Positions 25,917-34,054 of a DNA stretch of 39,041 bases are shown piece after piece. Positions within the stretch are counted from its first letter, which is position 1. Each line of letters begins with the position of its first letter. The position numbers and the translations under genes were made by a program. Origin of the DNA: Candidatus Parcubacteria bacterium (GTDB lineage Bacteria; Patescibacteriota; Patescibacteriia; Patescibacteriales; UBA12075); the NCBI GenBank assembly GCA_023132155.1, contig JAGLYP010000012.1, positions 1 through 39,041 on the forward strand, given 5' to 3'. The notes beneath the pieces were generated by a model. It was not told where the DNA came from, did no database searches, and was given only the letters and a program-made list of their open reading frames with translations.

Positions 25917-27364
25917 TTTAAATATTTAAAAAATGTTTTAGCGGCTATCAAGAGCCTTTTAATTTCTTTCGGGTGCGTGATTACCTGTTTAAGCTTCATT
26001 AAAATATACGCGCTCCGCAAATAATATTCTTTTGTCGCTTTGTCGCAAAAGTTTAAAATATCTTCTCTCTTTACTTCCGGCAAGTTTAATACGCAATTGT
26101 AAGTGCCGTCATCTTTTAGCCATTCATTGTATTTGTCGGTTATAAGATATCCGTTTTCTTTGGCCCAAGCAAAGGCTTCGGTTCCGGGGTAGGGGATTAG
26201 CGGATAAAATTGCATGCTATCGCAATTCAGTTCTTTTGCCAAAGCAAGCGTTTCGTTCATTGTTTCTTTTGTTTCTTCCGGATTGCCGATAATAAAACAG
26301 CCGTGTACAAGCAGTTTTGCTTTTTTGCTGTCTTTGACAAATTGCCTGATTTGTTCCACTGTTATTCCTTTTTTTATGTTATTAAGCAATTTTTGGTTTC
26401 CGCTTTCAAAGCCGATAGTAAGTAAATGACAACCGGCTTTTTTCATCCATTGCATTGTTTCCAGATTCAAGTTCGCGCGGACATTGCAGTACCATTTTAG
26501 CTTTATTTTCTTTTCAATCAGCAATTTGCAAATTTTAATTACTCTTTCCTGATCGGCCGTAAAAGTGTCATCCTCAATGCCGATTTCTTTGACTTCAGGC
26601 AGATTGTTTTTGATATATTCAAATTCTTTAACTACGCTTTCCGCGCTTCTGAGGCGATAGCGGCGGCTGTGGAATGTCTGCGGGTACAGGCAGAAGAAAC
26701 ATCTGAAAGGACAGCCTCTTCCGGTAATAATCATTACCATCGGATAATCGGAAGCGGCAAAAAAATAGTTTTTTATTTTAAAATGTTTTTTATATATTTC
26801 ACTTGCGAAAGGCAGGTCATCAAGGTTTTCAATTAAATCGCGCGGCGGATTAAAAATAATTTTTTTGTTTTTTTGAAATATAACTCCATTAACGCTTGCC
26901 AAATTTCCCTTGTTAAGCAAACAATAAGCCAGGTCTTTTATAGTGTAGTCATATTCGCCTTTGGTTACGGCATCAATCTTGTCGCTTAACTTAAGCGTTT
27001 CTTCCGGGACAGCTGATGGGTGAGTGCCTACTAATATTATAAATGTGTCAGGAAGCAACTCTTTGATTTTTTCCGCGTTTTTTATGTCGCTGTAAATACT
27101 GGGAGTGCTGGTGTCAACTACCAATAGTTCGGGCGTAAAATTAACGATTTGTTTAATGGTTTCTTCTTTGCTTAATTTTTCAGCCGGTCCGTCAATGACT
27201 TTTATGTCAAATATTTTTTTCTCTTTGTTTTCCTTGTCCAAAACACCGACCGCGTAGGCGAGCCAAAAAGGAAAATAAATCGTGCCGCCTCTGGTTACGG
27301 CTGGACTGCGGGATGTTCGGGAAAATTTTTCTTTAAATGAAGGGTTTAAAAATAATACTTTCAT
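25913..27364 (-). CDS. B12-binding-domain radical SAM protein
   Basis: Residues ~55-155 look like a cobalamin-binding fold (VVDTSTPSIYSDIKNAEKIKELLP, TFIILVGTHPSAVPEETL). Residues from ~210 are the radical SAM core with CPFRCFFC at 218-225, IEDDTFTADQERV, the FESGNQKLLNNIKKGI segment and the GNPEETKETMNETLALAKEL repeat common to these enzymes. The C-terminus is helical. These class B-type enzymes methylate unactivated carbon or do other chain chemistry. It may act on the polyprenyl lipid or a sugar. No DxHxxG is visible in the B12 domain. Confidence 0.9.
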   Translation of the reverse strand: MKVLFLNPSFKEKFSRTSRSPAVTRGGTIYFPFWLAYAVGVLDKENKEKKIFDIKVIDGPAEKLSKEETIKQIVNFTPELLVVDTSTPSIYSDIKNAEKIKELLPDTFIILVGTHPSAVPEETLKLSDKIDAVTKGEYDYTIKDLAYCLLNKGNLASVNGVIFQKNKKIIFNPPRDLIENLDDLPFASEIYKKHFKIKNYFFAASDYPMVMIITGRGCPFRCFFCLYPQTFHSRRYRLRSAESVVKEFEYIKNNLPEVKEIGIEDDTFTADQERVIKICKLLIEKKIKLKWYCNVRANLNLETMQWMKKAGCHLLTIGFESGNQKLLNNIKKGITVEQIRQFVKDSKKAKLLVHGCFIIGNPEETKETMNETLALAKELNCDSMQFYPLIPYPGTEAFAWAKENGYLITDKYNEWLKDDGTYNCVLNLPEVKREDILNFCDKATKEYYLRSAYILMKLKQVITHPKEIKRLLIAAKTFFKYLK

Positions 27365-27717
27365 GAAATATTTTTATTATTAATATTTTTTAAAGCTTCT
27401 TTTCTGGTGTTTTCTTCCAGTTTTTTATTGATTTTATTAACTGTAAAATAATTGTTTACGGTTAAAATTGTTAAAAACATAAATCCAAAAATTGTGAAAA
27501 AATCCATAGCCCTGACAATTCCCAGTTCGGATATTAATGTTCCCAATAAATTCGGAAAAATTACCGCGAAAACAAAGCCGATCCAAATAGTTTGCCAAAT
27601 AATGAATTGCGAACGCCCGAATTCTTTTCTTTTATAATGCAGGAATATAAAATAGGCCATAAATAGGCCGAATAGTATGCCGATGATTTGTATGCCTAGA
27701 ATCATAGAAATCGCCAC
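27361..27717 (-). CDS. DUF2304 small membrane protein
   Basis: It has 118 residues with three hydrophobic segments (ILGIQIIGILFGLFMAYFIFL, IIWQTIWIGFVFAVIFPNLLG, FTIFGFMFLTILTVNNYF) and a charged C-terminal tail, the standard layout of DUF2304. This family very often follows polyprenyl-phosphate GT2 genes and probably helps them at the membrane. Here it overlaps the GT2 by 16 bases and the next gene by 4. Confidence 0.88.
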   Translation of the reverse strand: MAISMILGIQIIGILFGLFMAYFIFLHYKRKEFGRSQFIIWQTIWIGFVFAVIFPNLLGTLISELGIVRAMDFFTIFGFMFLTILTVNNYFTVNKINKKLEENTRKEALKNINNKNIS

Positions 27718-28391
27718 TTTAATAAATTAAAAAATATAATTATACCGTCAATCGGAGTTGTGCCTTTGTGGTTGTCTTTGTAGATGGTTTGAATAGGCAC
27801 TGTTCCATATTTTAAATTATGCTTTCCGGCCCTGATAATCATTTCAGTTTCAACTGAATAATCGGTTGATACCCAGTGGATTTTTTTGTAGGCATCAGCC
27901 GTAAAAATTCTAAAGCCCGATTGCGTGTCTTCTAATTTTATTTTTGAAACCAGGTTTATTATAAATGACAAAAATTTATTGCCGGCTCGCATCAGCAAGG
28001 GCATTTTTTTGCTAAAGGTTCTTAGCCCGAAGATGATATCCAATTTTTCTTTTTCTAGTTTATGTATTAATTTTGGGATGTCTTCCCCCATGTGCTGTCC
28101 GTCGCCGTCAATCATGACAAGTGTTTTTGCCCCCATTTTAATTGCCGCCTCACAGCCGGTTTTTATTGCCGCGCCTTTTCCCAAATTGATCTTATGTTTT
28201 AAAATTGTTATTTGATTGTTAAAATTTTGCTTTAGAAGCGCATAAGTATCGTCTTCGGAGCCGTCATCAATTACGATAATATTGGAAATATACTTTTTAA
28301 TATTATTAATAGTAGAAATGATATTATTTTCTTCATTATATGCCGGTATAACGGCATATACTTTATTATTTTTTTTTATTTCATGATTCAT
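27702..28391 (-). CDS. Polyprenyl-phosphate glycosyltransferase (GT2, DPM1-like)
   Basis: The GT-A signature is VYAVIPAYNEENNIISTI, IIVIDDGSEDDTYALL, HKINLGKGAAIKTGC and the DxD-like MIDGDGQHMGEDIP. It continues with QSGFRIFTADAYKKI and the VETEMIIRAGKHNLK helix, all typical of dolichyl/polyprenyl-phosphate mannose- or glucose-forming enzymes. At 229 residues it lacks a transmembrane tail, which DUF2304 next door may supply. It heads the minus operon behind the 28443-28471 promoter. Confidence 0.92.
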   Translation of the reverse strand: MNHEIKKNNKVYAVIPAYNEENNIISTINNIKKYISNIIVIDDGSEDDTYALLKQNFNNQITILKHKINLGKGAAIKTGCEAAIKMGAKTLVMIDGDGQHMGEDIPKLIHKLEKEKLDIIFGLRTFSKKMPLLMRAGNKFLSFIINLVSKIKLEDTQSGFRIFTADAYKKIHWVSTDYSVETEMIIRAGKHNLKYGTVPIQTIYKDNHKGTTPIDGIIIFFNLLKWRFL

Positions 28392-28433
28392 TATATCACA
28401 CTAAAAAACATTGCTAAAATAAAGCAATATTGT

Positions 28434-28471
28434 TATAGTGTTATTATAGTATAATAATTATTGATTGTCTA
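28434..28471. promoter_or_regulatory. Divergent overlapping promoters of the two glycan operons
   Basis: The minus-strand promoter is TAGACA (28471-28466), 17 bases, TATAAT (28448-28443), giving a ~45-base leader to the 28391 start. The plus-strand promoter is TTGCTA (28411-28416), 17 bases, TATAGT (28434-28439), with a ~38-base leader to 28484. The two -10 boxes lie within 15 bases of each other, so the polymerases would compete. ATTGCT/AGCAAT (28410-28426) forms a small inverted repeat over the plus -35. Confidence 0.55.
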
Positions 28472-28483
28472 TATTAAAATTTT

Positions 28484-29875
28484 ATGTTTGATAATATTAC
28501 GGCAAGGAAAAATAGTTTTGTTGTTCTTTTTTTATTTTTTTTGGCTTTATTGAGCGGTTTGTTTTGGAGCTATGAGCGTTTTGGACAATCTGTTCCTGAA
28601 ATAGGCGGAGATGATGAATATTATAATCGCTTGGCAGTGGAATTTATTGAGAAAGGAGAGTTTACAAGCTACAAGACGGATAAAGTCAGAGCGGCGGTTG
28701 ATCCGCTTTATCCTTTATTTATAACTGGAGTTTATAAAATTTTTGGAATTAATTATAATGCCGTAAGAGTTATACAATTATTAATTTTTGCTTTAACTGT
28801 TGTCATTGTTTATTTATTGGCAAAAGAATTTGCAAATTTTAAAGTATCTTTTTTTACCGCTTTTGTTTGCGCTTTATTTTATCCTTTGGCAAGCTATTCA
28901 GGCGAGTTTAATAAAGAAATTCTCTTTACTTTTTTGCTAGTTGCGCTTATTTTTTTCTTGGTTAAGGGACAGAATAGCAACAAATTTATTTGGTTTGCGT
29001 TGGCTGGGGTTTTTTCAGGTTTGGCTTATTTGTTGAATAGCATAATGTTGTTTTTTCCAATTTTTGTAATCACGGGGTATATGTTTTTTTATGGCAAGCG
29101 TTTGTTTGAAAAAAAATGTTTTATAAATATATTAATTTTTTCAGCAATTTCAATAAGCTGTCCATTGATAATTTTTTTAAATTTTAATTATTTGAATGAT
29201 GCCAGAAGCGCCAGTGGAGCAATATTTATTGAAAGAAAATCGGCGATTATAGAAGAAATAAAAGGACAGTATTTTGATCACTTTATCGGTTTGTTTTTTG
29301 GATATTATTTTGCTGAAAAAATAAACACGGATATTGATGAGAAATTATTTCTTGATTTTTTTCCATTAGGTAAAAAATACGCAGAGGCGAGGCAAAAGGG
29401 AGTGAGCGATAAAGAATTTGCTTCTGAACAAAATTCGCCTAATATAAAAAATTTAATAAAAAATCCTTTAGGTTTTTTATTTACGACATTTTTGGATTTT
29501 ATTCAGTTTAACGGACCAACTATGCCGAATAAGATTATATCATCAGGAGGTCCCATGCAGAATATGTTTATTAACAATGGACATGCGTATATTCCCGATT
29601 TTGTTAAAACATTGATATTAGCGGTTTTGAGAATTATTTATTGGATATTTTTCGGATTTATTTTTTACGGAATTTTTAAAAGCGCGAAAACATGGAAAAA
29701 ATTTGTTATGCCGTATTTGATAATATTATATTTTAATCTGCTTTTTTCTATAATTTTCGGTTTAGCTCGTTATGCCATACCGATTTATTTTTTTTATATT
29801 ATATTTTTTACGATTGGAATTGAAGCGTTTTATCGGAAAAATAAATATAAATATAAACTTTTATTATTGAGATGA
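28484..29875 (+). CDS. Polytopic GT39-like glycosyltransferase (polyprenyl-phosphate-sugar dependent)
   Basis: It has 463 residues and about nine to ten hydrophobic segments (first FVVLFLFFLALLSGLFWSY). The first outer loop carries the acidic GGDDEYYNRLAVEFIEKGEF motif, which is typical of GT39/GT83-type (PMT/ArnT) transferases that use polyprenyl-phosphate sugars. A second large loop follows (residues ~240-345). It probably transfers the sugar made by the 27702 GT2 on the outer face. It is the first gene of the plus operon. Confidence 0.85.
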   Translation: MFDNITARKNSFVVLFLFFLALLSGLFWSYERFGQSVPEIGGDDEYYNRLAVEFIEKGEFTSYKTDKVRAAVDPLYPLFITGVYKIFGINYNAVRVIQLLIFALTVVIVYLLAKEFANFKVSFFTAFVCALFYPLASYSGEFNKEILFTFLLVALIFFLVKGQNSNKFIWFALAGVFSGLAYLLNSIMLFFPIFVITGYMFFYGKRLFEKKCFINILIFSAISISCPLIIFLNFNYLNDARSASGAIFIERKSAIIEEIKGQYFDHFIGLFFGYYFAEKINTDIDEKLFLDFFPLGKKYAEARQKGVSDKEFASEQNSPNIKNLIKNPLGFLFTTFLDFIQFNGPTMPNKIISSGGPMQNMFINNGHAYIPDFVKTLILAVLRIIYWIFFGFIFYGIFKSAKTWKKFVMPYLIILYFNLLFSIIFGLARYAIPIYFFYIIFFTIGIEAFYRKNKYKYKLLLLR

Positions 29876-29878
29876 TTT

Positions 29879-30934
29879 ATGAAAATATGCTATTTTGGCG
29901 ATTATGATGCTGGTTATTCCAGAAATCGCGTTATCATAAAAGGCTTAAAAGAAAATGATGTTACTATTTTTGAGTGCGGAAGTAAAATGCTTGGCTTCAA
30001 GAAGTTGTGTGAACTTTATAAAAAACATAAGCGTATAAAAAATAAATATGATATAATGATAATCGGTTATTCGGATAGCCGTTTTATTATATTTTTAGCC
30101 AAAATTTTGACAAGAAAAAAAATTATTTGGGATGCTTTTTATTCTTTATATGATTCTTGGGTGTATGATAGAAAATTAGTTTCAAAATATAGTCCAAAGG
30201 CTTGGTTGTATTGGCTGTATGACTGGTTTAATTGTGTTTTGGCTGACAAGATATTATTGGATACAGATGAGCATATTAATTATTTTGTTAAAACTTTTAA
30301 AATAAATAGAAATAAGTTTATAAAAATTTTGGTTGGGACTGATGATAATATTTTTTACCCTCGCGAGCAAAAAAAAGATAACAAATTTATTGTTCATTTC
30401 CATGGAAATTATATTCCTCTTCAAGGCGCGGAGTATATTATAGGCGCGGCTCAATTAATAAAAGATAAAGATATTTTATTTAGAATGGTGGGATCCAAGG
30501 GGCAAAAGTATAAAGAAATATTGAGTTTAGCAAAAAAAATGAATTTAAGTAATATTGAATTTTTAAATTCCGTACCATACCACATACTCCCGGAGCTAAT
30601 GGCGAAGGTAGACGTTTGCTTAGGTGTTTTTGGAGACACAGATAAAACAAAAAGGGTTATTCCAAATAAGGTATATGAGGCAATCGCAATGGAAAAGCCG
30701 GTTATTACAGCTAATACTCCTGCCGCCCAAGAATTATTTGTTGATAAAAAAAATATTTTATTTTGCGAAACGGCTAATTCTGAAAATTTAGCAAAAAAAA
30801 TTAAAGAAATTAAAAATAATAAAATATTAAAAAATAATATCGCAAAAAACGGTTATGATGTTTTTAAAAATAAGTGCAGACCCAAAATACTTATTAAAGA
30901 TTTATTAAAACAATTGTCTGATGAATTTAAATAA
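29879..30934 (+). CDS. GT4-family glycosyltransferase
   Basis: The N-terminal part begins KICYFGDYDAGYSRNRVII and has the WDAFYSLYDSWVYDRKLV region. The donor domain shows IVHFHGNYIPLQGAEYIIGAA, FLNSVPYHILPELMAKVDVCLGVFG and IPNKVYEAIAMEKPVITANT. The fit to GT4 is good, with the usual Glu-rich donor loop. It overlaps the DUF616 gene by 14 bases and begins 3 bases after the GT39-like stop, so the four genes 28484-32369 are probably one transcript. Confidence 0.9.
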   Translation: MKICYFGDYDAGYSRNRVIIKGLKENDVTIFECGSKMLGFKKLCELYKKHKRIKNKYDIMIIGYSDSRFIIFLAKILTRKKIIWDAFYSLYDSWVYDRKLVSKYSPKAWLYWLYDWFNCVLADKILLDTDEHINYFVKTFKINRNKFIKILVGTDDNIFYPREQKKDNKFIVHFHGNYIPLQGAEYIIGAAQLIKDKDILFRMVGSKGQKYKEILSLAKKMNLSNIEFLNSVPYHILPELMAKVDVCLGVFGDTDKTKRVIPNKVYEAIAMEKPVITANTPAAQELFVDKKNILFCETANSENLAKKIKEIKNNKILKNNIAKNGYDVFKNKCRPKILIKDLLKQLSDEFK

Positions 30935-31697
30935 AGGCAAATATAAAAAAATAATTATATATACCGCAATTTTCGGAGGAAAAGATAATTTAATTGAGCC
31001 TAAAGTTGTTCCTGAAAATTGTGATTTTATTTGTTTTACTGATTTAAATATTAATTCCAAAACATGGAAAGTAGTTAAAGTTGAGCCTTCGGTTAAGGGT
31101 GATTTTGTGAGAAGCGCGAGAAAATATAAGATTTTAGCGCATAGATATTTATCTGAATATAAATACAGTATTTGGGTGGATGGAAATTTATTAATTAGGG
31201 GTGATGTGGTAGAATTAATTAATAAGTATTTAAAAGATGCAAATATAGCGGTTTTTGATCACGCTAATTATAAAAGCAATTTGGGATATAATAAATTGCA
31301 GAATTTTTTAAATATTTTTCGCAGGAAATATGAGCTTGTCAGATATTGCGCATACGAAGAAGCAAAAAAATTAATAGAAATGAATAAGAATGGAATATAT
31401 AAAGATGATTCAAATGTAATCAAGAGTCAAATGGATAGATATAGAGTCGAAAAATATCCGAAAAATAATTCCGTTATTCAAAGTTCTGTTTTGGTAAGAA
31501 GGCATAATTCTTCTGATGTGATCAAAACCATGGAAGATTGGTGGAAAGAAATAAAAGAATATAGCCGAAGAGATCAGTTAAGTTTTAATTATGTGGCATG
31601 GAAAAATAAATTAAATTTTGTTTATATGAAAGGCGACCCAAGAAAGAATCGTTATGTCTTTCGTTTGCCCCATGCGATAAAGAAAGATTTTAGATAA
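30921..31697 (+). CDS. DUF616/TOD1-like glycosyltransferase
   Basis: This is a 258-residue GT-A-like protein: IIIYTAIFGGKDNLIEPKVV, CDFICFTDLNINSKTWKVVKV, SARKYKILAHRYLSEYKYSIWVDGN, VFDHANYKSNLGYN, and the C-terminal SRRDQLSFNYVAWKNKLNF. These match the DUF616 family. WVDGNLLI is the likely metal or nucleotide site. The sugar and acceptor are unknown. Confidence 0.85.
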   Translation: MNLNKGKYKKIIIYTAIFGGKDNLIEPKVVPENCDFICFTDLNINSKTWKVVKVEPSVKGDFVRSARKYKILAHRYLSEYKYSIWVDGNLLIRGDVVELINKYLKDANIAVFDHANYKSNLGYNKLQNFLNIFRRKYELVRYCAYEEAKKLIEMNKNGIYKDDSNVIKSQMDRYRVEKYPKNNSVIQSSVLVRRHNSSDVIKTMEDWWKEIKEYSRRDQLSFNYVAWKNKLNFVYMKGDPRKNRYVFRLPHAIKKDFR

Positions 31698-31709
31698 AAT
31701 TTGTAATTT

Positions 31710-32369
31710 ATGAATAAAAATGAAATAAATTTTAGACCCCCCCGTGAAGCTTATTATGATATGAGTTATAATAAATTACATCGCTTTATTCTTTATTATT
31801 ATCAGATATTTCATGTGGTAAAAACAAAGCCGCAAAATGTTTTAGATATCGGCGTAGGCGCCAAGACAGTTTCCGACGAACTTAAAAAAATGGGTTTGGA
31901 TGTAGTTACTTGCGATATTGATCCGAATTTAAATCCGGATGTCGTAGCTGATATAAAAAATTTATCTTTCAAGGAAAATGAATTTGACACAGTGATGGCC
32001 TGCGAAGTCTTGGAGCATTTGCCTTTTTCCGATTTTGAAGCATCGCTAAAAGAATTAAAAAGAGTAGCCAAAAATAATGTTATTATTTCAATCCCTTATT
32101 TTTCCGGATTTACGCAATTAAGATTTAGAATGTCGCTTAATATTTTGAAATTAAATATTGACAGAGACATGGGGGCGGTGTTGCGGCTGCCTTACTTTTT
32201 TAAAAAGGTGGATATTAATAAAAATAAAAAACATTATTGGGAAATGGGAGCAAAATATTATTCAAAGCGGAAAATTAGAAAAATTGTAAATAAATATTTT
32301 AAAATAAAAAAAGAATTTTATGTCCCGCTTAGCCCGAAACATTATTTTTTTATTTTAGAAAGTGATTAA
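31710..32369 (+). CDS. Class I SAM-dependent methyltransferase
   Basis: Motif I is VLDIGVGAKTVSDELKKMG, then CDIDPNLNPDVVADIKNLSF and the FDTVMACEVLEHLPFSDFEA segment of the Methyltransf_11 fold. At 219 residues it is complete. A run of seven C (GACCCCCCCGTG near 31735) lies early in the coding sequence at residues ~9-11, a possible slippage site. It starts 12 bases after the DUF616 stop. Confidence 0.88.
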   Translation: MNKNEINFRPPREAYYDMSYNKLHRFILYYYQIFHVVKTKPQNVLDIGVGAKTVSDELKKMGLDVVTCDIDPNLNPDVVADIKNLSFKENEFDTVMACEVLEHLPFSDFEASLKELKRVAKNNVIISIPYFSGFTQLRFRMSLNILKLNIDRDMGAVLRLPYFFKKVDINKNKKHYWEMGAKYYSKRKIRKIVNKYFKIKKEFYVPLSPKHYFFILESD

Positions 32370-32376
32370 ATGTAGT

Positions 32377-33972
32377 ATGAGTGTAAAAATTAGCGTTATT
32401 ATTCCAACTTGCAATAGACCCGAGAGAGTAGGAGCAGCTATTAAAAGTGTTCTTGCGCAAACATTTCAAGATTTTGAAATAATTATAGTTGATGATGGGT
32501 TAAAGAAGCGAGCCGAAAAAGCGGTTAAAGAATTTGATGATAAAAGAATCGCGTATATTCAGCATGAAATAAATAAAGGCGGAGGCGCCGCCAGAAATAC
32601 CGGCATTAAAAACGCCAAAGCGGATTTAATCGTTTTTTTAGACGATGATGACGAGTGGTATCCGGAGAAATTAGAAAAGCAATATAAAATAATTAAAAAA
32701 TATTGGGAGGAAATCGGTTTTGTATTTTGTCGAATTGAACTTGATTATGATGAAGAAGATAGAATTGACAAACAAAATTTGAAACAAATCGGCATTAATG
32801 ATTTGTATCAGGATTTGCTAGCTCATAAACTTAGAACTTTAACTTCGTCTTTATTGATAAAAAAAGAAGCGCTTGAAAAAGTTAAGGGGTTTGATGTTGA
32901 ATTTCCCAGTTGTCAGGAATGGGATATGATGATTAGGATATCCAGATATTATAAGGGGTATGGCATGAATGAAGTTTTGGTTAAGATGCATTATCTGCAA
33001 GGAGATCATGTGGGCGGAAATTTAAGCAAGCGAATATTAGGCAGGGAATTATTACTTAAAAAACATTTTGATGAGTTAAAAAAAATGCCAAAGGTTTTAG
33101 CTTGGCATTATTTTCAATTGGGTATTTTTTGCAGGGGTAATGAAGATTTTAAAAAGGCAGGAGAATATTTTTTAAAGGCGTGGGGGTTGAATAAAATAAA
33201 AACGAGATATTTATTACATTTTTTTTATATCTATTTTTTAAAAATTAAATTAAATTTAATTTGTATTATTGGTTATTCCCATGTTGGCCTATTTATTCGT
33301 TCGCGTTATTTTAAATATTATATAAGAAAAATAATTATAAAAAATATTAATGTTGTTAATATACTTGATGCCGGATGCGGCAGAGCGTTATATTCCAGAT
33401 TGTTAGCCGAGATGTTTCCGCAAGCAAAAGTTACAGGGTATGATATAAAGAAGTCGCAAGATTGGGAAAAAAATAAGAGAAATAATTTATTTTTAATAGA
33501 AAAAGATATTACAAAGTTAGATGAAAATAATATTTATGATTTGATTATATCAATAGATGTTTTAGAGCACATACCTAAAAATAAAATTGTGATGGAAAAG
33601 ATTTATAAAGCTTTGAAGGTTGGAGGTTTTTTTTACTGTACTATACCAAATGACAAGGCAAAAAAAAGGTTATTTCCGAATAAATATTTTATTCAATTTG
33701 ATAAGTGGGACGCAATAGAACATATTGGAGAACAATATGATTTGTATCAGCTCAAAGAATTAATGCAAACAATTGGATTTAAAATTAATTTTGCAAGATA
33801 CACTTTTACATTTTGGGGTAATTTGGCATGGGAAATTAATACAATATTGAAAGGGAAAAAAGTAGGAGATAAGTTAAATATAATATTAATGCCGTTATAT
33901 AGAATATTAACTTGGTTAGATATAAATTTTCCACTCGGAAAGGGAAATAATTTAATTATTGCAAGTAAATAA
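32377..33972 (+). CDS. GT2 glycosyltransferase fused to a SAM methyltransferase
   Basis: The N-terminal ~255 residues are a GT-A transferase (ISVIIPTCNRPERVGAAIKS, IIIVDDGLKKRAEKAVKEF, DLIVFLDDDDEWYPEKLEKQ, FPSCQEWDMMIRISRYY), followed by a short helical bridge (FKKAGEYFLKAWGLNK). From ~305 a methyltransferase begins: VNILDAGCGRALYSRLLAEMF, VTGYDIKKSQDW, LIISIDVLEHIPKN and VGGFFYCTIPNDK. The fusion suggests sugar addition and its methylation are coupled. ATG at 32377 is preferred to GTG at 32362. Confidence 0.9.
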   Translation: MSVKISVIIPTCNRPERVGAAIKSVLAQTFQDFEIIIVDDGLKKRAEKAVKEFDDKRIAYIQHEINKGGGAARNTGIKNAKADLIVFLDDDDEWYPEKLEKQYKIIKKYWEEIGFVFCRIELDYDEEDRIDKQNLKQIGINDLYQDLLAHKLRTLTSSLLIKKEALEKVKGFDVEFPSCQEWDMMIRISRYYKGYGMNEVLVKMHYLQGDHVGGNLSKRILGRELLLKKHFDELKKMPKVLAWHYFQLGIFCRGNEDFKKAGEYFLKAWGLNKIKTRYLLHFFYIYFLKIKLNLICIIGYSHVGLFIRSRYFKYYIRKIIIKNINVVNILDAGCGRALYSRLLAEMFPQAKVTGYDIKKSQDWEKNKRNNLFLIEKDITKLDENNIYDLIISIDVLEHIPKNKIVMEKIYKALKVGGFFYCTIPNDKAKKRLFPNKYFIQFDKWDAIEHIGEQYDLYQLKELMQTIGFKINFARYTFTFWGNLAWEINTILKGKKVGDKLNIILMPLYRILTWLDINFPLGKGNNLIIASK

Positions 33973-34054
33973 TTTGTCTAGATTATTATTGCATAAAGTA
34001 TTACAAAATGATGACTTGACATTGGGCTATAATATTATTAGCTAAAAAGTAATA

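Noticed and set aside
28390-28395. TATAAT with extended TG on the minus strand at the GT2 start codon
   Set aside because: Transcription would begin downstream of the only good ATG; the 28443-28471 promoter fits better.
34016-34033. TTGACA followed by TATAAT before the methyltransferase-FdtA gene
   Set aside because: The spacing is only six bases; no other -10 at 16-18 bases is convincing.
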